From positions 1-28,683 of the forward strand of contig DETJ01000055.1 in NCBI GenBank assembly GCA_002361595.1: 28,683 nt of DNA, in the 5' to 3' direction. The stretch's first letter is position 1. The number at the start of each line of letters is the position of its first letter. A program made the position numbers and the translations under genes. Below are positions 1 through 11,285 of this stretch, piece by piece. Source of the DNA: Patescibacteria group bacterium UBA3291. GTDB lineage: Bacteria > Patescibacteriota > Gracilibacteria > Absconditabacterales > Absconditicoccaceae. Below the pieces are notes generated by a model. The model saw nothing but the letters and a program-made list of their open reading frames with translations, was not told where the DNA came from and did no database searches.

Positions 1-8
1 GAGAATTT

Positions 9-1238
9 CTAATTTATTCCAAACTCATTTTCCAATAAATCTATTGAATCTAATTTCTCTCGCGGAAATAGTTCAACTTTCTTTCCATATTTTTCTACAA
101 TCTTGCATTCACGACCAAAATGACCATAGGCCGCAGTTTCTTCATAAATAGGGGAGCGAAGATTGAATCTTTTTTCTATTGCATAAGGCCTTAAATCAAA
201 TAATGCTCAGATTTTTTCTGCAATTTCTCCATCAGTTAATGAAACTTTTGAAGTTCAATAAGTATCTACATACACACTAAGAGGTTTAGCAATTCAAATA
301 GCATAAGAAACCTGGATCAAAACTCTATCTGCTATTCCAGCAGCTACTAAATTTTTAGCGATATAACGAGCCATATATGCACCAGAGCGGTCCACTTTAC
401 TTGGATCTTTCCCAGAGAATGCTCATCATCAATGTGCTCATTTTCCACCATAGGTATCCACAATTATCTTTCTTCCAGTTACTCATGTGTCTCCATTTGG
501 TCATCAGATTACGAATTTTCATGTAGGATTAATCTGAATATCAATCTGATCATTAAATAAAGTTTTTACTTTATCTTCTAGTCAATCCACAAAACGAGGT
601 AATAAAATATTATTTACATCTTCACGGATTTTAGCCAACATTTCTTCATCTCATGCAAATTCATCATGCTGAGTCGAAAGAATGATTGTTTTGATTTTTA
701 GAGGTTTATCGTTATCGGAGTATTCAATCGTGAATTGAGATTTAGCATCTGGACGAAGGTACAGCATTTCTTTTTTCTCTTTACGAATTTCTGCCAAAGT
801 CCTAAGTAATTTATGCGATAAATCCAAAGTCAAAGGCATCAAATCATCAGTTTCATTACATGCATATCCAAACATAATTCCCTGATCACCAGCTCATTGA
901 TCTTCAGCATTTTCTCTCTCCACTCCACGAGAAATATCAGCCGACTGTTCGTGTAAAAGTACTTCGATATCGCAGCTATCAGCATTAAATCAATATTCAT
1001 CTTTTGTATAACCAATTCTGCGAATCACATCACGAGCCACTTTTTCTGCATCTACATGTTCAGTAGATTTTACTTCTCATGCAAGCACAACTTTATTAGT
1101 TGTAACAAGAGTTTCACAGGCTACTTTCGATTTAGAATCTTGAGCTAAATAAGCATCCACAATAGCATCAGAAATCTGGTCACAAACTTTGTCTGGATGT
1201 CATTCAGAGACAGATTCTGAAGTAAATAGGTAAGTCAT
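9..1238 (-). CDS. metK: S-adenosylmethionine synthetase (MetK)
   Basis: Makes S-adenosylmethionine from methionine and ATP in the cytoplasm. The 409-aa frame is full length for the family. The start gives MTYLFTSESVSEGHPDK, with the SEGHPDKVCDQISDA motif at about residues 9-25; the glycine of GHPDK is a TGA codon. The GAGDQGIMFGYA segment lies near residues 115-126. The C-terminal glycine-rich loop (GAHGGGAFSGKDPSKVDRS) lies near residues 265-285, with several of its glycines also TGA. It ends with TAG at 9-11. It is the last gene of the rpoD-side minus-strand run and is separated from the gene before it by an unusually structured 187-nt leader. Family assignment is certain. Confidence 0.98.
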
Positions 1239-1425
1239 CTTTTCTAGAGTAAAAAATAAAAATACATTCTGATTCTTGAACGTATTTTTGGATTCGTGAA
1301 GTCGTTAGACTTCTGCGTAAAATTTAATTGTCTTTAGCAATTTTTTTACGTGGTTGCAAGCGTTACAAATCCATCCACATTCTGAATCTAAGGGTAATAT
1401 AATTTTCTGAATTTTATATTCAATA
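1239..1425 (-). promoter_or_regulatory. Structured leader upstream of metK
   Basis: This 187-nt gap is read as RNA on the metK strand. It can fold into four successive stem-loops: 1350-1378 (GTGG/CCAC enclosing a TTGTAA/TTGCAA hairpin), 1316-1350 (7 bp plus 5 bp around a 7-nt loop), 1298-1313 (GAAGTC/GACTTC, loop TAAC) and 1258-1289. The last has 12 pairs, the G-U pair existing only on the metK strand, and is followed by A plus six U, so it resembles an intrinsic terminator about 20 nt before the ATG. That arrangement suggests attenuation. It does not show the sequence signatures I know for SAM-I, SAM-II or SAM-III riboswitches. The regulatory role is inference. Confidence 0.5.
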
Positions 1426-2604
1426 TTATTTCTGAAATAAAGTAATATCAGAAATCTGAGCTGCAAAATAAGGTAAATCTTTGTCAGATTCTTTTAAGAA
1501 CATAACATAAGGTTTATCAAAGTAGAAATAACGATGTTCTATTTTAGGTGGATCCATCTCTATTCAATTTGATTTTGTCATAGCAATCCAAGCCTCACTT
1601 TTTATTTTTCCTCATTCTTTATCCAGTTCTAATTCTATTGTTTGCAACGCTTTATCTATCCTACAAACATCTCAGTCATTCGCTAAAAATTTTTTATGCT
1701 CAAGTTCACTAAATTCTGTTAAGGTTTTTACTTTTAATTCGGGTACTTTTAAATAATCATTTTCAGTGAAATAATGCTTTCACTTGTATTTTTTCTCATT
1801 CTTTAATATATTACTATATATATCCATAAACGAGTTTCATCATATTCATCTAGCTAATATTACATCTTCTCATTCTTTTGTTTTTAATGATACAGCAAAG
1901 TCATCATCAGAATTATAGTAATATACATAGACTTGTTTATAAAGTTTACTACTAGAACCTCATTTTATTCAAAAATACTTAACATTATCATATTTATTAT
2001 TAAATTTTCAGTTATCTAATTGATCAAATACATTCTCAAACTTAAAAATTTTCTTCAACATAGCATAAAATCAATATTTTTTCTCATCCTTTCATTCATA
2101 AAAATCATCACTTTGTGGAACATTTGACCAATCAGCTCATTGATCTAGTATATCACTTGTTTCATTAAATTTTTCTTTTATTCAGTTTTCTATTTCTTTT
2201 TTTAAATCTAAAGTTAACAATCAAAATTTAGAATAATAACTACTTGGAGAAAGTTGTTTATTCGTGAATGTTTGTTTATTAAGGTTCTCAACAATTTTGA
2301 GCTGTGGATTAAATTCTACATCCTTTTTAACAACTTCATTCACCATATCATTCCAGACAAGTTGAAAAGTTCCACACCACATACTATCACCCAATACTTC
2401 ATCATCAATTGATGTTAATACATGAATACTTCAGTCGCTTTTCCATGATGTATCATATATTCATTCATTATTACCTCATAAATCTACTATGTAATCTGAG
2501 TTTTCTTTGTGGGATAAATAATATCGTCAAAATAAACATACCAATAAAACAAGAAAACAAACAATACCGATAATTATTTTCTTTTTCATAATAATATTTT
2601 TCAT
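1426..2604 (-). CDS. Membrane-anchored protein with serpin-like C-terminus
   Basis: A 392-aa protein. Residues 1-30 are a basic start (MKNIIMKKK) and one hydrophobic segment (IIIGIVCFLVLLVCLFG), so it is an N-terminal membrane anchor or uncleaved signal. The rest is predicted outside the membrane. Near residues 75-90 is a WCGTFQLVWND stretch. The last 60 residues recall a serpin reactive-loop hinge and tail: KSEAWIAMTKS, then PPKIEHRYFYFDKPYVMFLK, where serpins have a hinge Glu-Ala stretch and then a P-F-x-F-x-ADRPFLFFI-type strand. The N-terminal serpin signatures are not obvious, so serpin is a tentative fold call. The start at 2604 is 16 bp after the rpoD stop, so the two are probably co-transcribed. 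ATG at 2589 is an alternative start. Confidence 0.75.
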
Positions 2605-2620
2605 GTTATAAAATATTTTT

Positions 2621-3961
2621 TTACTCTCCAGCTTCTAAGTCAAAATCATCATCTTCAGCATCAGTAGGGAAGTGATCTTCAGAATCATCATCGTCATCAT
2701 CCCATCCTTCGAAATCGAATTCGTCGTCATCGTCTTCAATCTTTTTCTTAGCAGGAATTTTTTGAGCTTTCTTAGCTCTCTTCTTTTTGATATTTTCGTC
2801 TTCCATTTTCTCGATATCATCTTCAATTCCAAGCATTTTCTGTAATCCTTGGTGCTCTTTTAATTTTTGAATTACTTTTTGCTCAATTTGTCTTACTCTT
2901 TCTCTAGTTACTTCAAATTCTTCTCCCACCTGTTCCAAAGTATATTTTGGTCCATCGATTCCATATCTCATTTTTACGATTTTTGATTCTCTGTCATCAA
3001 GCATTCACAAAATCTGATCCAAATTAGCTCTAAGAGTGTCTCTCTCGGCTAACTGATCTGGACGTAAAGTATTCCCATCTTCAATCAAATCTGCTAATGT
3101 ATCTCTACCCTCATCTCCCACTTCTCTATCAAGTGACACATTACCAAAAATAACTTCTTCAAGCTTCTTAACTTTCTTGATAGGATATCATAATTTCTGT
3201 CAGATTTCTTTACTTGTTGGTTCTCTTCAAAGTTTCTGGAAGAGCAGTGAATAAGTCTTATTATAAGAGTTAATTTCATCAATTAGATGCACAGGAATTC
3301 TTACGTTTTTACCCATATCAGCAATAGCTTTTGTGATAGACTGTTTAATCCACCAAGTTGCATAAGTAGAGAATTTGAACTCCTTATCAGGATCAAATTT
3401 TTCAATAGCTTTAATAAGTCAGATATTTCATTCCTGAATCAAATCAGCAAATCCTAGTCTTCATCCAAAATAACGTTTAGCAATAGCGATTACTAATCTT
3501 AAATTTGATTCAACTAATTTTTGTTTAGCTGCTTCGTCTCATTTTTTTACTCTTCTAGCAACCTCTTTTTCTTCTTCGGCAGTCAAAAGAGGAATCTTAG
3601 AGATATCGTTGAAATATAATTTAATGTAGTCTTTATATTGCATATCAGGAGGTAAATCAGTCTTTCAATATAGTGAAACTTTCCCAAGTCTGGATTCTTT
3701 TTTAGTTCATTTCTCCTCTTTTCCTGAGTTTTCTAATTCTTCCTCAATAGTGATTACCTTAATCTTGAGTTTATCACATAAATCATAGAATTTCTCCAAA
3801 ATTCTGATTGACCCTTCCATATTATCGAGTGATGCAATCAAGTCTTCTTCCAAAAGACTTCATTTTTCGGCTCATTTTAAGAGCAAATCTTGCAAATCTT
3901 CACTTAATTCAGAAATATCCTCCATGAGGTTTTCATAGATCTTTTTTCTTTCTTCGTTCAT
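2621..3961 (-). CDS. rpoD: RNA polymerase primary sigma factor (RpoD/SigA)
   Basis: A 446-aa sigma-70 protein that directs RNA polymerase to promoters. Visible in order: a non-conserved N-terminus (1-105); region 1.2 (DYIKLYFNDISKIPLLT, from about 108); region 2 with FSTYATWWIKQSI near residues 195-207; region 3 with NVRIPVHLID; and region 4 with the helix-turn-helix YTLEQVGEEFEVTRERVRQI near residues 340-360. Several conserved glycines are TGA. After region 4, where most primary sigma factors stop, there are about 68 more residues: a Lys-rich linker and then a strongly acidic tail with runs of Asp. Consensus-like promoters elsewhere in the window (TTGACT, 17 bp, TATAAT) are its likely targets. 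Confidence 0.97.
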
Positions 3962-4245
3962 ATATTATGTCTATAATGCTAAATAATCACAAAAATTTTA
4001 TTCAAAAAAACGTATCACATATATTTTCTGTATTTGAGGTATTGAGTGGAAGAGCTTTATTGTTAGGTCAAAAGCCTATTTGAAATGCTATCTTTGCATT
4101 CGTTTCATAGAAAAAAAGATACCACATCGAGTACCAAAAACACTATATATCATTTCATACATGAAAATCAAGTGAAAAATGGTTTGACATTTGAAATATA
4201 ATATATATTCTTATTTACATAAAAATGTTTTAATTTCTCTTTAAA
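3962..4245. promoter_or_regulatory. Divergent intergenic region with promoter for 4246 gene
   Basis: It separates rpoD (minus) from the 514-aa gene (plus). On the plus strand TTGACA at 4184-4189 is followed after 16 bp by TATTCT at 4206-4211; a perfect TATAAT also lies at 4197-4202 but without a good -35. For rpoD, TATAGA/CATAAT-like hexamers lie just before its ATG, but no convincing -35 was found. A 47-codon open frame at 3967-4110 is the only other content. Confidence 0.5.
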
Positions 4246-5790
4246 ATGAAAGAGTTTCCAACGGATATAATAAGTATCTCACAGAAGATAAAAAATCTTC
4301 CAAAAAACGTAAAAGATGTAATTGAAGTATACAAATCTCTGAGAGAATTATCTGATGAAAAAGATCATTATGAAAACCTGGATTGATTAGAAGAGTCAGA
4401 ACAATTAGATCGTCTTTATGAATATAGGAATAGACTTTTTTTATTATTAAAAAGAACGCAGTCAATAGATTCTCCAGATTCATCTTTCGAACCTGTTAGA
4501 AAGGTGGTACTTAATTTATTGACGAAACTGTTAAGCCGGACAGAAAAAAGTTTAGTATTATTGATTGGATATCCCGATATTCCTTCAGAAGAAGAATATA
4601 AAGAAATGTGCATGAAATATGTTGTTGAAAATGCCTTTTTATTTTACAAATTACCTGTGCCTGATGATTATTCTTGATTTGAGGATAGGTGGCGATGGGT
4701 AGTTGATAATATAACAAAAAAACATACAGATGCTGACCGTGAAAATAATCATACTAGGTTTTTGTCTGGAAATGATTATAAAATTTCATTGGAAGATGTG
4801 GAGTATCTTATATGAAAATATGTAAATGAAGATGTTAAAAAATGTTTACAAGAAAAATGTTACCGATTTACATCCGATAAAAAAGAAATAGAGTTTAGAA
4901 AAAAATCAATAGTATCAGAATTGAAGGAAAAATACCCTAATGCAACGTGAAATTGTAAAACATTTTTATTATCCGCTAGAAATTGGGATGTCTTATGTAA
5001 AGATTTTTTAAAAGAAGAAAAACAATCGATTTTGAATAGGATTAAAGAATCAAAAGTATTAGAAAGTTATAATCATTCTATAAATTTTATAGTTGTAATA
5101 TCTGTATTTTTGAATTCTTACCTAAATTCATGAAATCTGGATAAAAAATTTGAAGACTATATCCTTATGAGGACAGAAAATGGATTTATGCAAGCAGAAC
5201 AAAAAAAGAAAGCTGAACTATCAAAGCAAAAAACAAAAAAATGAAATAATAATATCCAACCTATTGTAGAAGTTAAATCTATACCACAGAAGAGAGATTT
5301 GCCAATATGAATGGAGGAAGAAATTAAGAAATTGGATATTATTGATGATGGACAGTTGATAAGGTTTTTAAAAGTAGAACTTACTAATTTTTGATGATAT
5401 ATAAAAATGTCACACTTAAAAGACAGATTATCTAGAATGTATGAAATTGATTCTCTTCCTGATGTATTAGCGTTATTAGATAATTATTTAGAATTTACTG
5501 TAGAATATGACGAAATAAATATAGAGAAAGAAAAAAACACATCAAATCTTGATTCAGATAATTTAGAGATAGTCGAGAATAATAGTACTAGGGATTTTCT
5601 TTCAAATAAATTGTTTGAAATCGCAAATAAGAGTGATATTGATGAAAGGCTATCTTGATATATCAGTATTTTTGAGGAACTTTGATTCAAATTTAAAGAT
5701 AAAGAAAAATTTTTTCATCAACTTAAAGATGCAATCAATAAGACAGAGAGATTATTTAGAAAAAAGTATTCAGATAGCGTTGAAGTTTAG
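4246..5790 (+). CDS. Unrecognised 514-aa charged helical protein
   Basis: No family was recognised. The frame starts MKEFPTDIISISQKIK and runs 514 codons with TGA = Gly to TAG at 5788-5790. It is rich in Glu, Lys and Asp and mostly helical in appearance. There is no signal peptide or clear membrane span, apart from a mildly hydrophobic stretch (INFIVVISVFLNSYL) near residues 283-297. A Lys/Gln-rich linker near 320-335 separates an N-terminal part (about 310 aa) from a C-terminal part that ends in helical FKDKEKFFHQLKDAINK. Immediately after the stop, the -1 frame (5790-5855) encodes ESLVIEVYQKNGDDFDITLYV, which looks like a natural end of the protein. The gene may therefore carry a frameshift. 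It has its own promoter upstream. Confidence 0.8.
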
Positions 5791-5855
5791 AATCTTTGGT
5801 TATTGAAGTTTATCAAAAAAATGGTGATGATTTTGATATCACGCTATATGTCTAA
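5790..5855 (+). pseudogene. Possible frameshifted 3' end of the 4246 gene
   Basis: The frame reads ESLVIEVYQKNGDDFDITLYV then TAA at 5853-5855, directly abutting the TAG that ends the 514-aa frame. The composition is protein-like, whereas the other two frames here are not. Joining the two would need a single missing base in the GTTTAG context. There is no classical slippery heptamer, so a recent indel or sequencing error is likelier than programmed frameshifting. It could also be chance. Confidence 0.35.
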
Positions 5856-5979
5856 ATTATAAATCATGGAGAATAGTTTTAACTAACATGCAAATTACAC
5901 ATATACTTCCACATGACGAATATGAAAAATTAATTAATACTAAACCATCTTAAAAAACGATAAAAAAGTCTGATTTTTT

Positions 5980-6008
5980 TTGATTTTTTTGATATTTGTG
6001 TGTATAAT
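5980..6008 (+). promoter_or_regulatory. Promoter of the giant gene (-35 TTGATT, -10 TATAAT)
   Basis: TTGATT at 5980-5985, a 17-bp spacer, then TATAAT at 6003-6008, about 35 bp before the ATG at 6043. A 22-bp block at 5962-5983 (A6, GTCTGA, T8, GA) is identical to one upstream of the minus-strand gene that starts at 12531, where it sits at the same distance from the -35. The poly-A/poly-T block could act as an UP element or shared regulator site. Confidence 0.8.
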
Positions 6009-6042
6009 TATTTTGGATTATTTTAAATATTTCAAATTATTA

Positions 6043-9000
6043 ATGACAAATATCGAACAACTTAAAAAAGAGACTAATGAAATCAAAAAATGATTAGAAG
6101 AATTAAAAAATAATGTTTCTCTTTCTGAAATAGACAAAAAGAATAAAGCGGAAGTATTGAAAGCTAAAGCAGAGACTACTAAACAAAAAATTGAGAATGA
6201 AATCCATTCTTTAGAAAATAAGACTGATGATGAATCAAAAAAGAAAAAAGAAGAAGCCGAAACATTGTTAAATACTTTTAATGAAATTATGAGTCTCTAT
6301 ACATCCATACTAAATTCTGTAGAGTTAAAAACAAATCAAGATAAACAAGAAACTAAAAAACAAGGGGAAGTAAAAGAAGAAAAATGATTCTTCTGAAAAG
6401 TCTGAGATTGGTTGTGAGAACAATGGGATGATGTAACTAATTGAGAAAAACGAAAAGAAGAACCATGAAAAAATATTCTTCGTGTGGCATGAGTCTGATT
6501 GACTTGATATGCATTATATAAATGAATTAAAAGTTTATGGAATCGAGCGTTCTGAGATGATGAAAAGAAGAAAGAGGATGGAGAAAAATCAGGAGAGAAA
6601 AAATGATTTTGGGATAGATGGTATTGAAAGGCTTTGAAATGGACATGAATATGAACATGAATCTATTATATTTCACAATGACTGATTACATGAGACTGGA
6701 GTATTTTTTGATGGAATCCATTTTCTAAAGAAAAGAAAGATGGAGTTAGTACTACTCCATGATCCGATATTGAGACTAGTGAAAAAGCTTATGAAAAATT
6801 ATCTCAAGAGGATAAACAGATCTATGAGTCTAGTGCAAATGCAATTAATGAATATCAGTGAAATATAATGTGAGATCAGAAATGATCAAATATGGTAGAA
6901 GATCTGATGTGAGATTCAGAGTTTGATAAAGATAAAATTTGATTAATCCCGTTTATACTTTCAAATAGATATGATAATTTAAATAAAATGTTGTCAGAAA
7001 CATCATTCTATTATGAAATTTTAGGAACTGAATGACATATTGAACGAGATAAATTAAAAGATTTTTGATTGGATTGATTAAAAAAGCTTTTAACTCCACT
7101 AGTTTGAGCAGTTAACTGACTAACTTTTGATTTACTCAATCTAAATGATGGATTAGATAGCTTAATTGAAAAATTAAAATGAGTCGAATGATTAGAATCA
7201 ATTTTAAGAACTGTATTCAGAAAGTCTATCACGGTGATGTCATATTATCAGAGTAGAAAATGAGCATTGGAGTCTAAACTTGCAGAGCAAGAACTTATAA
7301 AATCAGATCCTAAATTTTCTAATCTTTCAGATGAAGATAAAATTGAAACAATTTCAGATCATTTACAGGATGAAGAATGGTATAAGCAACATATAGAGTC
7401 AGAGATTTCTAAATTTATGAATTTAAACCTAAAAAATGCTACTAAATATTTACAAGAAAAGTGATTATTAGATGGAGAACTTGATCCTTCAGTAAGCTTA
7501 GCAATGAATAAAGTTGAGGAAAGAAGAAAAGATTTGCTTAATATAGATGATGAAGATGATACATCCATATTACAAGATATGAAATCAGAATTAAACAATT
7601 GAAGATTATTAGAAAAAGCACAGAAGAAACTAAAAAACTTGTGTGAAGATTTTGAAGAAGAAATATTTAGCAAATGAAGACAACATTGGTATACAAAATA
7701 TTTACCTATGCTCCAAGTACTTGATGGTTGAGAGCAGGTAATGAACGATATACAAAAATGCTGAGATTATGAAAATATAGCAAATAAATATAAAGAACAA
7801 ATAGATTCAATTCTAAAAAAATCAAAGGATTGAACATTACAAGAATCTGATTTAGATTCGTTGGAAGAAACTGTAAATGACTACTATAAATTCCAGAAGT
7901 CTCTAGTTAGTTCAGAAATAAATATTTCAAAATCAGTAGATGAACGTTGAAATATTGTCTTTAGACGATGAAGGGCAATTCGAGCAGGATGACAGAATAT
8001 TCGAGATGGAGTGCAAATAGTCATGGAAAATAAGGAAGGATCAAGTGTAGAAGGTGTATGACTTGTTGCATGATGAGTTTTGTCAGTGGATGCACTAACT
8101 TTTTGATTAGCTGGTAAAAAAACAATATGATTCTCTCCATTTTGGGCTTTAAATAAAAGAGTAGTTCTTCCTATAGCAAGGGGATGATTAAAAGTTACAT
8201 GAAAAGGTATCGAAAGATTAACATGAAATGTAATGAGAGCAAATTTGTGATGAATCGTACCTGCAAGTTTTTACACGGAAGATACTTTAAGAATCGCAAT
8301 AGCAAGATGAGATATCTCTTTAGATAGAGCGGTAAAAATTGCAAACAAAAATGGATTCAAAGTATGAAATGTTCCAAATTCACCAACCGTAAAAAACAAA
8401 GTAGATTTAATGAAAAGAATGTTTAATTTATCAGATTCTGAAGCGAGTAGGTTAGCTAACGTTATAGAAAAATTTTGAGATAATTCAAATATATATAAAA
8501 GAGTGATGAAATGATATTATGATTGGACTAAATCATCTCGAAGAAAACCTACTGATCGATTTCGCTTGGATCGTAGCAAAAAATTATTTGAAATAGATGG
8601 TGATGCTTTATCAAAATTAGAAAATATTGCTGTTAGAGTGAATGATATGCCAGAATGAGTTGAAAAAAAAGTTATGCAATCAATGATGAGATATATAAAA
8701 GATATTGATCAAGCAGAATATATTGCAACGATGTGAGTAGGTGATGATATGGTAAAATTATTAGAATGATGAGAATTTATGAAACCTGAAAAATATTGAA
8801 AATATTTAGCTAAATATGCGGGTAAAATAGATGCTAATGATATGAGAGCTTTTGAAAAGTTTATTATAGAAGCAAAAAATGCATGAAAAATCTGAAGCAA
8901 TAATTGACTATTTATTCGTAATGCAATGAAAAATTTTGCAAAGATTAAAGAAAAATGATTTGCTATAGATAAGGTTGATGATTTATGATTAAATTCTAGT

Positions 9001-11199
9001 AAATGGTCAAAATTGGCAGAAACAACAAAATCTAATTGTGGTAAAATGGTAAAAAGTCTTAAAAAAATGATGAATAATCCAAAATTTAAACCATTTCATA
9101 CAAATATAAAGAAACAAATAGATGCTGTGGAAGAATTTTCAAAAACGATTACATCCGAATGAATGAAAGCAATGAAAAATATATCAATTTTTGATAAGGA
9201 GTCAGTATTTTCTAAACTTAGTTCAGAATGAATGTCAGAATTATCAAAATTACGTAACTTATTAAGAAGTGGAGATAATGCTAAAGATTTAGCTAAGGCA
9301 TTAAAATGAGCAAAGACACTTGATGAAGTAAAGGATGTATTGAGAAATTATTGAATTGCAGTAGATAAAATAAATGATGAAGTGCTTTTAAAAATTGCAA
9401 ATACATGAAGCATCCAAAAGCTAAAAGATATAGTTAATTATGGAGCTGAGTTTAAATCTGTTCAATGAGTGAAAAAACTTATGTCTAATCCAGCTTTTAG
9501 ACAGATATGAAGGATATGATGAAAAGCACTTATTTGATTGGATTTTCTATTTGTATGATACAATTTCTATACTTGATATGATGAATCACAAAGAATTAAA
9601 CAATTTAATTTGGAAAGATGAGAACGAAAAGAATGACAAGCTTATTTTGAATTATGAACATGATGATTGTGAGCAGTCGCTGGAGCTTGTATGTTTATAC
9701 CATGAGCATGATGGGTTGCATGATGAGTATTAGCTGCATCTATGGCTGCGATGGAAATTTGAAATAAATACTATGAAGATATTGAAAAATTTAAGCAGAA
9801 TCAAGCTGACTTTTTAGCAAAGTGAATAGCAGCGACTAAACAAGAACTTACATCTATAGATTCATGGGATCAATGACTTTCTCGTACATGGATTGATGCA
9901 ATAAATCTTTGATGATCTGAAACTGAGAAGAAAATATGAGCACCTAAAACAAAATCTGAAGCCCTTAAGGCTTTGATAAAAATGGAAGAATTACAAAAAA
10001 ATCCTCTAGCTGGAGCAGATTTAAATGATCCAGATGTTGTTAAGAATCCAGAATTAGTAGAAGCAATAAGATTGGCAAAACAGCAAGTAGATGAGATAGT
10101 TCAAAAAAGATTTAATTATTTTAAAATTAATTATCTTGATAAAAATAAACCTATTATAGAAAAATCAAAGTTTGAAAATGATCAAGCAATATCTGCTATA
10201 GAATCTTCATTAGAAATGTCATCAATTTATGCAGTAATGGACGGAGATACTAATTATACATGAGAAAAAACTCCAGAAAAATATAAAGAAAAAAAATTAC
10301 AAAATTTGAAGAAATGAAATGAATGAAATTTCAAAAAACTTGAGAAAATTATGGAAGAAAATCCTACTTTATTGTTTCAAATGTATGCGGAACTTCCATA
10401 TTATAGATCAATGCTTTCACAATATTGATGAGAAGATCAAGAAAAATTATCTGATACGTGTGATTACTTTGAACAATATATGGTTTGTAAACTTTTATGA
10501 AAATCAATAACATCATATCCAAGTGTAGATGTTAATCCAGATGATATAGACTATAATCAGATTCATAATTTTATGTCTGATTTTACAATATCTCCAACAG
10601 TACTTGATGAAAATGAATCTAAGAATTATAAATGATTATCAGATGAAGAAATACTTGAAAAGTATTGAATATCTGGTATCTTATGACAAGATATATTATT
10701 TGAATGTGCAAAGCTTTTGAATTATAACGGTAAAAATTCGCTAGATGCTTTAAAATTATTCTTTCATGAATCAAAAAAAGAAGTTAACGGTATTTATTAT
10801 GATGGAAGTGATTGGGTAATAAATGAAAATAATTGATCGGATGATGAATTTGCAAAAGATGAGGAATTAAACTCCGTATCAAATATAGAAAAAATGAGAG
10901 AATATGTTGAGGATAATGTTAATGGTTCATTCCTATATTGATCTATGTTTACTGAAAATACATCTATTAATAAGGAAATTTGAAATAAAATGATAAAAAT
11001 AATAGATGATTATCTTTTATTAAGAAAATGAAATGTTAATTCATGAATTGAAAGTTACGTTAAAGATAATTCAAAAGGTAAATATATAACATTACCAATT
11101 GATTTGGTCATTAAATGAAGAAAAGCCTGATTAAAATGAGTATGATCATATTTATATAAATACGAGAATTGAAAGTTAGTAAAAAGAAAAAGTAAATAA
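6043..11199 (+). CDS. Giant membrane-associated coiled-coil protein, 1718 aa
   Basis: A single open frame of 1719 codons when TGA is glycine; TGA is by far its commonest glycine codon. No family was recognised. Residues 1-115 are a Lys/Glu-rich coiled coil with no signal peptide. Hydrophobic, glycine-rich segments lie near 148-170 (ILRVAGVGLTGYALYKGI), 200-220, 347-365, 668-690 and 1155-1180. The strongest is 1208-1240, a glycine-zipper-like AVAGACMFIPGAWVAGGVL. Between them are long charged helical stretches, and about 475 C-terminal residues look soluble. It may be an envelope or scaffold protein, or have a tape-measure-like architecture; this is inference from composition only. It has its own promoter and ends at a perfect terminator shared with the convergent 98-aa/306-aa gene pair, which starts from a copy of the same promoter. 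Confidence 0.9.
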
Positions 11200-11222
11200 A
11201 CAAGTTTGAAGAATTCTAAATA

Positions 11223-11253
11223 AAAAAGAGACATCTATATGATGTCTCTTTTT
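11223..11253. terminator. Bidirectional intrinsic terminator
   Basis: A perfect 13-bp inverted repeat: AAAAAGAGACATC, loop TATAT, GATGTCTCTTTTT. With an A tract on one side and a T tract on the other it can stop transcripts from both the giant gene and the convergent 98-aa gene. Confidence 0.93.
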
Positions 11254-11285
11254 ATAAATTATTATTCTATAGTTTTAAATTTTTA

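Noticed and set aside
1258..1289. A tRNA T-arm, from TTCAAGAATC in the metK leader
   Set aside because: The surrounding bases do not form the acceptor, D or anticodon arms; the segment is a simple AU-rich hairpin.
1300..1425. A short open stretch on the metK strand encoding SECGWICNACNHVKK, which looks like a zinc-finger fragment
   Set aside because: No start codon in frame and the same bases form the strong leader stem-loops, which explain the sequence better.
3967..4110. A 47-codon plus-strand open frame (MSIMLNNHKNF...) between rpoD and the 514-aa gene
   Set aside because: With only two stop codons such frames are common by chance; it has no ribosome-binding site or recognisable motif and starts on top of the rpoD start region.
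5888..5953. A 21-aa open frame (MQITHILPHDEYEKL) after the 514-aa gene
   Set aside because: Too short to support, no independent promoter or binding site, and lies in the tail of a probable frameshifted region.
9551..9733. A 60-aa frame rich in Asp/His (MYDTISILDMMNHKEL...)
   Set aside because: It lies in another frame of the giant gene, whose frame is uninterrupted through here.
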